From: Fumia sp045645505
GTDB taxonomy: Bacteria > Bacillota > Clostridia > Oscillospirales > Ruminococcaceae
Assembly: GCA_045645505.1 (NCBI GenBank)
Contig: JAZRIW010000016.1
Coordinates: forward strand, 1-61,530
Length of the DNA: 61,530 nt
Direction of reading: 5' to 3'
Shown: positions 22,688 through 31,322 of the stretch, one piece after another
How positions within the stretch are numbered: position 1 is the stretch's first letter
Layout of the letters: each line of letters begins with the position of its first letter
Notes under the pieces: model-generated
Databases searched by the model: none
What the model was told of the DNA's origin: nothing
What the model saw: the letters and a program-made list of their open reading frames with translations, nothing else
Made by a program: the position numbers and the translations under genes

Positions 22688-25315
22688 TTAAGCCTTGGGC
22701 ATTTCTTTTTCAGTGAAATGTTTGCCGTAGTATGCATTGAGATACATCTGTTTAATTTCACTCATAAGAGGATAACGGGGGTTAGCACCTGTGCACTGGT
22801 CATCAAATGCCTGTTCAACCATATCATCAAGTTTATCGAGGAATTCCTTTTCATCAACCCCATAATCCTTGATTGTCTCTTTAATTCCAACTTTTGCCTT
22901 AAGCTCTCTGATAGCCTTGATGAGATTTTCAAATTTAGCCTTATCAGTTTTACCGCCAAGTCCCAAATAATCAGCAACTTCAGCGTATCTGCTGAGAGTA
23001 TGCGGATGGTCATACTGAGAGAATGTACCCATTTTTGCAGGAGCTTCAGAAGAGTTAAAACGCAAAACTTCTTCTATCATAAGTGCATTTGCAACACCGT
23101 GTGGCAAGTGATAGAAAGCACCCAATTTATGTGCCATGGAGTGACATACACCAAGAAACGCATTTGCAAATGCCATACCTGCCATTGTTGCTGCATTTGC
23201 CATTTTTTCTCTTGCCACAATATCTGTCTGTCCGTCTTCATATGCACGTGGCAAATACTCAAATATTGTCTTTAACGCTTTAAGGGCAAGACCATCTGTA
23301 TAATCTGTAGCAAGCATAGCAGCGTATGCTTCCAATGCATGAGTTACAGCGTCAATACCTGATGCTGCTGTAAGACCTTTCGGTGCAGACATATGGAAAT
23401 CTGTATCAATAATTGCCATATTGGGAAGAAGCTCATAATCAGCAAGAGGATATTTAACACCTGTATTTTCATCAGTAATTACCGCAAAAGGTGTAACCTC
23501 ACTTCCTGTACCTGCAGAGGTAGGAACTGCGATGAAATATGCTTTTTCGCCCATTTTCGGGAAAGTATAAACACGTTTTCTGATATCGATAAAGCGCATT
23601 GCCATATCCATAAAATCAGCTTCGGGATGTTCATATAAAACCCACATAATCTTAGCGGCATCCATTGCAGAACCACCGCCCAAAGCGATAATTGTATCAG
23701 GCTTAAATGCCATCATCTGCTCTGCACCGTCTTTAGCATTTTTCAAAGTCGGATCAGGTTGCACGTTGAAGAAAGTGGTATGAGCAATTCCCATTTCTTC
23801 AAGTTTATCGGTAATCGGTTTTGTATAACCATTTTCATAAAGGAAATTATCTGTAACAATAAATGCTTTCTTAGCATTTCTCACTGTCTTAAGCTCATCT
23901 AAAGCAACAGGCAGACAACCCTTTTTAATATAAACCTTTTCAGGTGCTCTGAACCAAAGCATATTTTCCCTTCTTTCAGCAACTGTTTTAATGTTAAGTA
24001 AATGTTTTACTCCCACATTATCGGACACCGAGTTACCTCCCCAGGAACCGCAACCAAGTGTCAAAGAGGGTGCTAATTTAAAGTTATATAAATCTCCGAT
24101 ACCACCATGAGAAGATGGAGTATTTACCAAAATACGACAAGTTTTCATTCTGCTTGTGAATTTGCTTAATTTCTCGCCTTCTGTAATTTCATTAAGATAT
24201 ATAGAAGAGGTATGACCATATCCACCGTCAGCAACAAGCTGTTCAGCTTTATCGAGTGCGTCATTAAAGTTTTTAGCCTTATACATTGCAAGTACGGGAG
24301 ACAATTTTTCATGTGCAAATTCTTCGGAAAGCTCTACACTTTCAACCTCACCGATGAGGATTTTAGTACCTTCAGGTACCTTTACACCGGCAAGTTCTGC
24401 AATTTTATAAGCAGGCTGTCCTACGATTTTTGCATTCAAAGCACCATTTATAATTATAGTTTTTCTGACTTTTTCAATTTCATCATCTTTAAGGAAATAA
24501 CAGCCACGGGTTAAAAATTCAGTCTTAACTTTATCATAAATTTTATTTAAAACTATCACAGACTGTTCAGATGCACAAATCATTCCGTTATCAAAAGTTT
24601 TAGAATGAATGATAGAGTTAACTGCCAGAAGAATGTCTGCACTGTCATCAATAATTGCAGGAGTATTTCCCGCACCTACACCGAGTGCAGGTTTACCGCT
24701 TGAATATGCAGCTTTTACCATTCCGGGACCACCGGTTGCGAGAATTATATCAGCTTCCTTCATAACCATATTGGTCATCTCAAGACTCGGCACATCAATC
24801 CAATCAATAATTCCTTCCGGAGCACCTGCTTTAACTGCTGCTTCAAGCACAAGCTTTGCTGCAGCAATAGTGCTGTTTTTAGCTCTGGGATGAGGAGAAA
24901 TTATAATTGCATTTCTTGTTTTAAGTGCGAGTAAACATTTAAAAATTGCTGTTGAAGTGGGATTTGTGGTAGGAATAACTGCAGCAACTACACCGATAGG
25001 TTCTGCTATTTTTTTGATTCCAAAAGCCTTATCCTCTTCAATAACACCACAGGTTTTTGTATCCTTATATGCATTATAGATATATTCGGAAGCATAGTTA
25101 TTCTTTATAACTTTATCTTCAACTATACCCATATTTGTCTCTTCTACTGCCATTTTAGCAAGAGTGATTCTCGCTTTAGTTGCAGCAGAAGCAGCAGCTA
25201 AGAATATTTTATCCACTTCTTTTTGAGTATAAAGTGCAAATTTCTTTTGTGCTTCCTTCATTCGCTTCATAGCTTCTTCAAGCTTTTCCACGTTGTCTAT
25301 AATTTCGTAATTCAT
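22688..25315 (-). CDS. adhE: Bifunctional acetaldehyde-CoA/alcohol dehydrogenase
   Basis: 875 residues. The N-terminal CoA-acylating aldehyde dehydrogenase (about 1-430) carries the catalytic Cys in FDNGMICASEQSV. The C-terminal iron-dependent alcohol dehydrogenase (about 455-865) has PTSAGTGSEVTPFAV and Fe ligands in IDAVTHALEAY, CHSMAHKLGAFYHLPHG. It converts acetyl-CoA to ethanol, regenerating two NAD+ under anaerobiosis. Size matches AdhE in other Firmicutes. GGAGGAG lies upstream of the ATG. Confidence 0.97.
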   Translation of the reverse strand: MNYEIIDNVEKLEEAMKRMKEAQKKFALYTQKEVDKIFLAAASAATKARITLAKMAVEETNMGIVEDKVIKNNYASEYIYNAYKDTKTCGVIEEDKAFGIKKIAEPIGVVAAVIPTTNPTSTAIFKCLLALKTRNAIIISPHPRAKNSTIAAAKLVLEAAVKAGAPEGIIDWIDVPSLEMTNMVMKEADIILATGGPGMVKAAYSSGKPALGVGAGNTPAIIDDSADILLAVNSIIHSKTFDNGMICASEQSVIVLNKIYDKVKTEFLTRGCYFLKDDEIEKVRKTIIINGALNAKIVGQPAYKIAELAGVKVPEGTKILIGEVESVELSEEFAHEKLSPVLAMYKAKNFNDALDKAEQLVADGGYGHTSSIYLNEITEGEKLSKFTSRMKTCRILVNTPSSHGGIGDLYNFKLAPSLTLGCGSWGGNSVSDNVGVKHLLNIKTVAERRENMLWFRAPEKVYIKKGCLPVALDELKTVRNAKKAFIVTDNFLYENGYTKPITDKLEEMGIAHTTFFNVQPDPTLKNAKDGAEQMMAFKPDTIIALGGGSAMDAAKIMWVLYEHPEADFMDMAMRFIDIRKRVYTFPKMGEKAYFIAVPTSAGTGSEVTPFAVITDENTGVKYPLADYELLPNMAIIDTDFHMSAPKGLTAASGIDAVTHALEAYAAMLATDYTDGLALKALKTIFEYLPRAYEDGQTDIVAREKMANAATMAGMAFANAFLGVCHSMAHKLGAFYHLPHGVANALMIEEVLRFNSSEAPAKMGTFSQYDHPHTLSRYAEVADYLGLGGKTDKAKFENLIKAIRELKAKVGIKETIKDYGVDEKEFLDKLDDMVEQAFDDQCTGANPRYPLMSEIKQMYLNAYYGKHFTEKEMPKA

Positions 25316-25479
25316 TTATAACTCCTCCTTATTATATTGTCTTGTTATTATTTTAACAAACTTTTTTAATGTTGTAAAGTCTAAATCGTTTTATCTTATG
25401 TTTTTTTAAGAAATATTATAGAAAATCATAAAAAGTATTACTTAAGTCTTAAAAAAACAATATATTTTTCACAAAAGAA

Positions 25480-25521
25480 AAAAGTCATTCCGAATATATA
25501 AGCATATCCGAAATGACTTTT
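25480..25521. terminator. Terminator after rubredoxin gene
   Basis: AAAAGTCATT-CCGAATAT pairs with ATATCCG-AAATGACTTTT with two imperfect positions, flanked by A and T tracts. The remainder of 25316-25479 is the AT-rich adhE upstream region with no clear site. Confidence 0.7.
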
Positions 25522-25550
25522 AAACTATCATTATGAGGTTATTTTAAAAA

Positions 25551-25706
25551 TTATTCTTCTGAAAATTGGTCTTTCCCTACTCCGCAAAGAGGACATACAT
25601 AATCTTCAGGTACATCTTCCCATTTTGTGCCCGGAGCAATACCGTTATCAGGGTCACCCAAAACTTCATCATATACATAACCACAAACATCACAAACGTA
25701 TTTCAT
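25551..25706 (-). CDS. Rubredoxin
   Basis: 51 residues from ATG 25706 (GGAGGTGA upstream). Two knuckles, YVCDVCGYVYD and YVCPLCGVGKDQF, give the four Cys iron ligands, with the usual PGTKWEDVPEDY between. One-electron carrier of anaerobes. It lies downstream of the ZIP gene in the same direction. Confidence 0.97.
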   Translation of the reverse strand: MKYVCDVCGYVYDEVLGDPDNGIAPGTKWEDVPEDYVCPLCGVGKDQFSEE

Positions 25707-25767
25707 ATTATCACCTCCTGTTTTTATCATAACCAATAATATTTAATATGCTTTAACATAATAAATT

Positions 25768-26529
25768 TTATCCTAAAACCACATCAAATATAAGCATTAA
25801 GCAAAATCCAAAAATCAAAGAATAAGTAGCCCCTCTCTCACTTCCGTGAGAATGAGTTTCCGGAATCATCTCATCGCTTATCACATAAAGCATTGTACCA
25901 CCTGCAAAAGCAAGTGCGAATGGTAAAATTGCAGTACTTATGCTTACTGCAAAATATCCAAGTAAAGTACCAAAAACTTCAACAATACCTGTAGCAACTG
26001 CTATCAAAAAAGTTCTTTTATAACTTATTCCCGTTGCGAGCATCGGAGATATTATAACCATACCCTCAGGTATATTCTGTAATGCAATTCCCCCTGCTAC
26101 AGTAAAAGCTTCTGCAATATTTCCCGTTCCAAAGCTGACTCCGGCGGCGATTCCTTCAGGAAGATTATGTATTGCAATAGCAATTACAAAAAGCATAACC
26201 TTATCAAGTTGTTCGTTACTTTTGGGATGATTTTCTTCCCTGTTTATTCCCGTCACACTATGTAAGTGTGGTACTATTTTATCAATTAAGTTTACACAAA
26301 AAGCACCGCAGAATATTCCTGAAACACAAGTCAAAATTTTAAACTTACCACCATATTCAAGTGACGGAAGAATAAGTCCTATAACAGCAGCAGCAAGCAT
26401 AACCCCTGCAGCAAAAGAAAGTACAATGTCACTGAATTTATGACTTGCCTTTTTAAAAATAAAACCTAAAACTGCTCCTATGACAGAAGCACCACCTACC
26501 CCCAGGGCAGTAAATAATACTAACTGCAT
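25768..26529 (-). CDS. ZIP family metal transporter
   Basis: 253 residues with eight hydrophobic segments. TM4 and TM5 carry the ZIP metal motifs HNLPEGIAAGV and ALQNIPEGMVI. The loop between TM3 and TM4 has His residues (HLHSVTGINREENHPK). GufA/ZupT-like group, importing Zn2+ or Fe2+. Specificity not readable. Confidence 0.9.
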   Translation of the reverse strand: MQLVLFTALGVGGASVIGAVLGFIFKKASHKFSDIVLSFAAGVMLAAAVIGLILPSLEYGGKFKILTCVSGIFCGAFCVNLIDKIVPHLHSVTGINREENHPKSNEQLDKVMLFVIAIAIHNLPEGIAAGVSFGTGNIAEAFTVAGGIALQNIPEGMVIISPMLATGISYKRTFLIAVATGIVEVFGTLLGYFAVSISTAILPFALAFAGGTMLYVISDEMIPETHSHGSERGATYSLIFGFCLMLIFDVVLG

Positions 26530-26595
26530 ATTAATCTCCTTTCACAATGATAGATATACTATATCAAAATAGAATTAAAAAATCAATAAAAAATA

Positions 26596-26624
26596 ATGAC
26601 ATTTATCATATTTTATGCTATAAT
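26596..26624 (+). promoter_or_regulatory. Promoter of the pseudouridine synthase gene
   Basis: ATGACA, 17-bp spacer, TATAAT with an upstream TGC extension. It lies 29 bp before the start codon. Confidence 0.65.
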
Positions 26625-26652
26625 TTAACTGTTATATGAAAGGAGAAAACTT

Positions 26653-27519
26653 ATGAATAAATCTCTTTCCTTTATAGCAGAACAAAAAGATACGCTTTTG
26701 AATTTTTTGCTTTCTCACATAAAAGGTATGTCGAGAAACAATATAAAAAATCTGCTTTCCAAGAAACAAGTTTTGGTTGACGGAAAAATTGTTACAAAAT
26801 TTGATTTTCCTGTCCATTCAGGACAAAATATCTCAGTAGCTCCTGTAAAGCAAAAAACTTTACCCTCACTTCCGTTTGATATTATCTACGAAGATAAGGA
26901 AATAATTGTTATAGATAAACCGGCAGGACTTTTATCAATAGCCACCGAAAAAGAAAAACTCCATACCGCTTATCATATCGTCAATGATTATGTAAAACAA
27001 AAAAACAAGCACGGTAGAATTTTCATTGTCCACCGTCTTGATAAAGATACTTCAGGAGTTTTACTTTTTGCAAAAACCGATGAAGCAAAACGTCTTTTTC
27101 AGGATAACTGGGAAAACATTTCAAAGCTAAGAAGATATCTTGCAATTGTCGAAGGCAAACCACCAAAAGAATCCGATACCATAATCTCAACCTTGCTTGA
27201 AACCGAAACCCACCTTGTTTATTCAGGTAGAGGCGGTAAAAAAGCAATCACACACTATACTGTACTTAAAAGTTCTAATGAATTTTCACTCCTTGATGTA
27301 AAAATTGACACAGGAAGAAAAAATCAAATCAGAGTACATATGAAAGACATCGGCACTCCCGTTACAGGAGATAAAAAATACGGTGCTCTGAAAAGCCCTG
27401 TAAAGCGACTATGTTTACACGCTTGTGAACTTGTGCTTACACATCCTAAGACAAAAAAAGAAATGTCTTTTAAAGCAAAAACCCCAAAAGATTTCAAAAA
27501 GCTTATAAAGGAGAATTAA
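26653..27519 (+). CDS. RluA-family pseudouridine synthase
   Basis: 288 residues: S4 RNA-binding domain (about 15-80, MSRNNIKNLLSKKQVLVDGK) and RluA catalytic domain with HRLDKDTSGVLLFAK (catalytic Asp). Modifies uridines in rRNA (RluA/C/D group); the exact site cannot be told from sequence. RBS GAAAGGAG. One nucleotide separates it from the next gene. Confidence 0.92.
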   Translation: MNKSLSFIAEQKDTLLNFLLSHIKGMSRNNIKNLLSKKQVLVDGKIVTKFDFPVHSGQNISVAPVKQKTLPSLPFDIIYEDKEIIVIDKPAGLLSIATEKEKLHTAYHIVNDYVKQKNKHGRIFIVHRLDKDTSGVLLFAKTDEAKRLFQDNWENISKLRRYLAIVEGKPPKESDTIISTLLETETHLVYSGRGGKKAITHYTVLKSSNEFSLLDVKIDTGRKNQIRVHMKDIGTPVTGDKKYGALKSPVKRLCLHACELVLTHPKTKKEMSFKAKTPKDFKKLIKEN

Positions 27520-27520
27520 A

Positions 27521-27703
27521 ATGATACCAAATGACCCTTATATCCTTTTCAGCTATGTCAATACAAAACTAAGAGATTTTTATAAGAGTCTTTCAGATTT
27601 TTGTGAAATGGAAAATGTGAGCATAACTGAAATTACAGAAAAACTTTCAGCAATAGGCTTTTTTTATGACAACGATAAAAATCAGTTTGTAAATAAAAAT
27701 TAA
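27521..27703 (+). CDS. DUF4250 family protein
   Basis: 60 residues. The pattern IPNDPYILFSYVNTKLRDFY...IGFFYDNDKNQF is the DUF4250 signature. A small Firmicutes protein of unknown function, translated from GGAG inside the end of the upstream gene. Confidence 0.88.
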   Translation: MIPNDPYILFSYVNTKLRDFYKSLSDFCEMENVSITEITEKLSAIGFFYDNDKNQFVNKN

Positions 27704-27713
27704 TAACATTTAT

Positions 27714-27746
27714 AAAACCGGATGTAAATAATTACATCCGGTTTTT
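27714..27746. terminator. Bidirectional terminator
   Basis: 14-bp stem AAAACCGGATGTAA with a 4-nt loop and T tract; overlaps the stop of the convergent AraC-type gene. Confidence 0.9.
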
Positions 27747-28535
27747 CTTAAATTCCATCGGCGAAACACCCTCAAAATCTTTAAACTGTTTACAAAAATA
27801 TGAAGTATCATTAAAACCTAAAATATCCGCTATTTCAAATACTGTCAAATCATCATACAAAAGATATTTCCTAGCTTTATCAATACGATTTTTAATTCTG
27901 TATTTAACGGGTGAAATTCCTGAATACTCTTTAAACAGGCGTCTGAAATATATCTCACTGACATTACACATTTTTGCGATTTCCGAAAGTGACAATTCAT
28001 ATTTTATCTCAGACTGCAGATATTTTATTCCCTCTTCTATAATTTTATATTTTCTATCAATCTCCATATTTTCACAAAGCCTTGTAATCATAGCATAAAA
28101 ATTTGATTTCATTTTAGAATAAAAAGGTTGTGCGCCCTCACCCGAAGAAAAAATTTTAAATACTTCATACGAAAAATCAATACCTGTAAAAGGAATTATC
28201 GTGTCAGACAAAATAAACTCTTCTCCATTTTTATCAAAAAGAAAAAATCTGATACCAACAGTTAATGATTTTTCATTTGTAACATTTGACAAAGAAAGCT
28301 CATATTCACAATCTCTCGGGAGATAAACCAAAGATTTATCAGGTGCATAAATTTTTTCGCCATTTTTAAGTGTATATTCAAGCTCACAACCATCAACATA
28401 TAAAAACAGATTAGCAGCTGTAGGACTACCTATACAAGAATAAAAATGAGGATCCTCCCAGTATTGTTTTAATCCATTCATAACTTCTACCGAAAAATCA
28501 CATCCGTATATTTTCTGAACAGGAATAATATTCAC
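27732..28535 (-). CDS. AraC-family transcriptional regulator
   Basis: 267 residues. The N-terminal cupin-like sensing domain (about 20-150) precedes two HTH motifs at the C-terminus (SLSEIAKMCNVSEIYFRRLFKEYSGISP and VFEIADILGFNDTSYFCKQFKDFEGVSP). Typical sugar-responsive AraC architecture. Divergent from the Gfo/Idh/MocA gene, 135 bp apart, which it probably controls. Confidence 0.92.
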   Translation of the reverse strand: MNIIPVQKIYGCDFSVEVMNGLKQYWEDPHFYSCIGSPTAANLFLYVDGCELEYTLKNGEKIYAPDKSLVYLPRDCEYELSLSNVTNEKSLTVGIRFFLFDKNGEEFILSDTIIPFTGIDFSYEVFKIFSSGEGAQPFYSKMKSNFYAMITRLCENMEIDRKYKIIEEGIKYLQSEIKYELSLSEIAKMCNVSEIYFRRLFKEYSGISPVKYRIKNRIDKARKYLLYDDLTVFEIADILGFNDTSYFCKQFKDFEGVSPMEFKKNRM

Positions 28536-28670
28536 AAAATCACCTCTTTTATCAATTATATCATTTGTATTTATTTAAATCAATAGTATCGAAAAATCAC
28601 ACATATATATTGAAAATTATATTGTATTATCAAAAAAATAATGATAAAATTCATTTTGAGGTGATTACAT

Positions 28671-29921
28671 ATGAAAAAATTTAATGTTGCAATACTCGGA
28701 TGTGGCGGCAGAGGACTTATTTACAGTGATCTCATATCTACAAAGAAAGATGAGTTTGAGATTACAGCACTCTGTGATATCAATATGGAACAAATAAATA
28801 AAATCAAAAATATTACAAAAACACAGGCCCCTGTATTTTTAGATGTTGATGAGTTTTTTAAAGAAAAACGTGGAGATGTTATTATAATCTCCACTCCCGA
28901 CAGAGAACATATTAAACAAGTCGTAAAAGCCTTAAATATGGGTTATGATGTACTTGTTGAAAAACCATTGACAGACAGTTTAAAGGAAATTAAACTCCTT
29001 GAAAAAGTACAAAAGAAAACCGGCAAAAAAGTTATGGTTTGCCATGTTTTACGATACGGCCCGGGATTTAAGAAATGTTCTGATCTTTTAAAAGAAGGGG
29101 CTATCGGCAAACTTTATGCAATTGACGCTTCTGAAAGAGTAGCTTACTGGCATTGGGCACAATCTTATGTAAGAGGAAGTTTCTCTTTATTAAAAGATGC
29201 TCATCCTGCAATACTTGCAAAATGCTCACATGATTTAGACCTTGTGCAGCATTATGCAAATTCTAAATGCGAAACTATTTCCTCAATTGGCAGTTTAAGT
29301 TTCTTTACCCCCGAAAATGCGCCTGAAGGTTCAGCAGAAAGATGTATAGACTGTAAATATATTGAAGAATGCCCTTATAGTGCCAAACGTGTTTACATTG
29401 ATAATTGGTACAAGGACGGAAAACCTCAATTTATCTGGCCATACAATAAAGTAACTTTAAAAAACCCTCTCACCGAAGAAGCTATTTTAGAGGGAATTAA
29501 AACTACCCCATATGGCAAATGTGTATTCAAATGCAAAGTTGAAAAAGTTGACCATCAGCTTGTACAGATGAATTTCAAAAATGGCGTAAAAGCTTCTCTC
29601 AAAATGGTTTTCGCAGCACAACCAGGTCGTTATTTTGTGTTTTATGGCACTGATGGCGAAATGATTCTTGATGAAAGAAATGACTCTATAAAAGTAATGC
29701 CATACGGAAAAGATGAATATACAATCAATATAAGTGATTTAGGTGGACTCATTGAGTACCATGGCGGTGGTGATATAGGACTTGTAAATAGTCTTTATGA
29801 TATGTTGACAGGTAACAATTTATGTCATACTTCTTTAGAAGAATCAATTGAAAGTCACCTTATGGGTATCGCCGCAGAAAATTCAAGAAAACATGGCGGA
29901 AAACTCATAAAAGTACATTAA
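28671..29921 (+). CDS. Gfo/Idh/MocA family oxidoreductase
   Basis: 416 residues. Rossmann motif GCGGRG near the N-terminus, catalytic EKP in DVLVEKPLT, and a C-terminal alpha/beta domain. A Cys cluster at about 223-232 (C-x2-C-x5-C in ERCIDCKYIEECPYS) and a further CVFKC at about 285 may bind zinc or iron; this is seen in one subgroup. NAD(P)-dependent sugar or inositol oxidoreductase is the family role. RBS GAGGTGA. A TTGTAT/TAAAAT promoter (28622-28650) precedes it. Confidence 0.88.
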   Translation: MKKFNVAILGCGGRGLIYSDLISTKKDEFEITALCDINMEQINKIKNITKTQAPVFLDVDEFFKEKRGDVIIISTPDREHIKQVVKALNMGYDVLVEKPLTDSLKEIKLLEKVQKKTGKKVMVCHVLRYGPGFKKCSDLLKEGAIGKLYAIDASERVAYWHWAQSYVRGSFSLLKDAHPAILAKCSHDLDLVQHYANSKCETISSIGSLSFFTPENAPEGSAERCIDCKYIEECPYSAKRVYIDNWYKDGKPQFIWPYNKVTLKNPLTEEAILEGIKTTPYGKCVFKCKVEKVDHQLVQMNFKNGVKASLKMVFAAQPGRYFVFYGTDGEMILDERNDSIKVMPYGKDEYTINISDLGGLIEYHGGGDIGLVNSLYDMLTGNNLCHTSLEESIESHLMGIAAENSRKHGGKLIKVH

Positions 29922-29923
29922 AT

Positions 29924-29952
29924 AAAAAGGAGAGGCCTTGCCTCTCCTTTTT
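29924..29952. terminator. Bidirectional terminator
   Basis: 13-bp stem AAAAAGGAGAGGC with loop CTT and T tract, between convergent genes. Confidence 0.9.
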
Positions 29953-30507
29953 TTAAAGAACTTTACTTAAAATATCCTCATAAATCTCAACTGAATTTTT
30001 CCTGAAATTTTCTGAAATTTTTTCTGCTGTCTCGATATCGGGAGCATATAGTTTAAGTTTTAAATACTCTATTCCCCCGTCTTCCACAAAACAGATAACT
30101 TCAAACGCTTTATCTTTTTTTATAATTTCAGTTTTTATCTCACTTTCACGTTGTAATTTTGCCAAAAGCTTAAGCCCTCTTTTAGTCACCCTTTCCCTCA
30201 AAGAAGAAGGCAACGCCTGCTTTAAACTCACAGCAGTTTCAACACCAAGCTCTGTAAGAGAGTAATATAAAACTCCGTCCGTCTCATTTTCTGTGAGATG
30301 TCCCGAATTTTTAAGTTCCTCAAAAGCCGTGGTAAACGTAAAATAATCAACTATATCGTCTTTACTGAAAATTTCATTTATATTATCAACAGAAAGTGGT
30401 TTTTCCACAGAATAAAGCAAATAACAGATTAAAATTTTAACCTCATATATTTCTTTAAATCCACCGGGAGCAACTCCGGCAATAAAGTTTTCACTTATAT
30501 CACTCAT
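29953..30507 (-). CDS. DUF4364 family protein (winged-helix-like)
   Basis: 184 residues from ATG 30507 (AGAGGA upstream; the preceding codon is TTG). The N-terminal part (KILICYLLYSVEKPLSVDNINEIF, YFTFTTAFEELKNSGHL, YYSLTELGVETAV) has the pattern of a PadR/winged-helix domain and fits DUF4364. The C-terminal half is a mixed alpha/beta region. Function not established; a transcription regulator is likely. Confidence 0.8.
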   Translation of the reverse strand: MSDISENFIAGVAPGGFKEIYEVKILICYLLYSVEKPLSVDNINEIFSKDDIVDYFTFTTAFEELKNSGHLTENETDGVLYYSLTELGVETAVSLKQALPSSLRERVTKRGLKLLAKLQRESEIKTEIIKKDKAFEVICFVEDGGIEYLKLKLYAPDIETAEKISENFRKNSVEIYEDILSKVL

Positions 30508-30589
30508 CAATGCACGTCCTCTCTTTTTTACATCTTATCACAAATTTAAAAATAAAAAAAGAGTTTTTAAAAAAATATTTAAAAAGCTC

Positions 30590-30618
30590 TTTACAACATC
30601 TTAAAAAAGGTGTATCAT
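30590..30618 (+). promoter_or_regulatory. pyr operon promoter
   Basis: TTTACA, 17-bp spacer, TATCAT, about 15 bp before the PyrR-binding leader. Confidence 0.65.
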
Positions 30619-30631
30619 AATAATAGTATAT

Positions 30632-30710
30632 CGACAACCTTTAAGTTGGTCCTGTGAGGCTGACAAGGCGGTCTGCTTAGATGCATCGATTGGGTGAGTT
30701 GTACCCTTTC
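30632..30710 (+). promoter_or_regulatory. PyrR-binding leader RNA
   Basis: Contains the PyrR anti-antiterminator core TCCTGTGAGGCTGACAAGG (about 30650-30668), preceded by CTTTAAG, then a GGGT/ACCC hairpin. With UMP bound, PyrR stabilises this loop and lets the downstream terminator form. pyrR itself is the first gene. Confidence 0.88.
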
Positions 30711-30725
30711 GTAATTTTTTAAAGC

Positions 30726-30764
30726 AACCAAACTGTCAGTTTTAAGGCAGTTTGGTTTTTTTAT
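30726..30764 (+). terminator. pyr attenuator terminator
   Basis: AACCAAACTG pairs with CAGTTTGGTT, followed by seven or more T, 20 nt before the pyrR RBS. Confidence 0.88.
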
Positions 30765-30785
30765 TTTAAGAAAGGAATATTTCTT

Positions 30786-31313
30786 ATGGAACAAAAAGCT
30801 CTTATTTTAGACGAAAAAGCCATGAATCGTGCAATTGCACGAATTTCATTTGAAATTATCGAGCGAAATAAAGGTACAGACAACCTTTGTATAATCGGAA
30901 TTTTAAGCCGCGGAGTTCAACTTGCGACAAGAATATCCGAAAAGATAAAATCAGTAGAAGGTCACGAAATTGAAATTGGATTTTTAGATATAACCCCATA
31001 CCGTGATGATACACCTGATCGTGACAAAAATCTTGACCTTTCTACTATAAGCACAGATTTAAACGGGAAAAAAGTAGTACTTGTTGACGATGTAATCTAC
31101 ACAGGAAGAACAGTGAGAGCTGCAATCGACGCCATAATGGCAAGAGGCAGGCCCGAACTTATCCAACTTGCTGTATTAATTGACAGAGGACATCGTGAAC
31201 TTCCGGTAAGAGCTGATTTCATCGGCAAAAATTTACCGACCTCAAAAGATGAGCAGGTAAAAGTTTATGTATCGGAACGCGATGGTGAAGACAAAGTGGT
31301 TATATTAGGATAG
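30786..31313 (+). CDS. pyrR: PyrR: pyr attenuation regulator / uracil phosphoribosyltransferase
   Basis: 175 residues. PRPP-binding loop VVLVDDVIYTGRTVRAA, PRTase fold with IGILSRGVQLATRI. RBS AAGGAATATT. RNA-binding regulator of its own operon; the bifunctional UPRT activity is known for the family. Heads pyrR-pyrC-pyrF-carA-carB, all spaced by 0-12 nt. Confidence 0.97.
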   Translation: MEQKALILDEKAMNRAIARISFEIIERNKGTDNLCIIGILSRGVQLATRISEKIKSVEGHEIEIGFLDITPYRDDTPDRDKNLDLSTISTDLNGKKVVLVDDVIYTGRTVRAAIDAIMARGRPELIQLAVLIDRGHRELPVRADFIGKNLPTSKDEQVKVYVSERDGEDKVVILG

Positions 31314-31322
31314 GAGGAAAAT

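Noticed and set aside
22718..23275. Plus-strand frame of 185 codons
   Set aside because: Lies antisense to the conserved iron-ADH domain of adhE; composition is that of a shadow frame.
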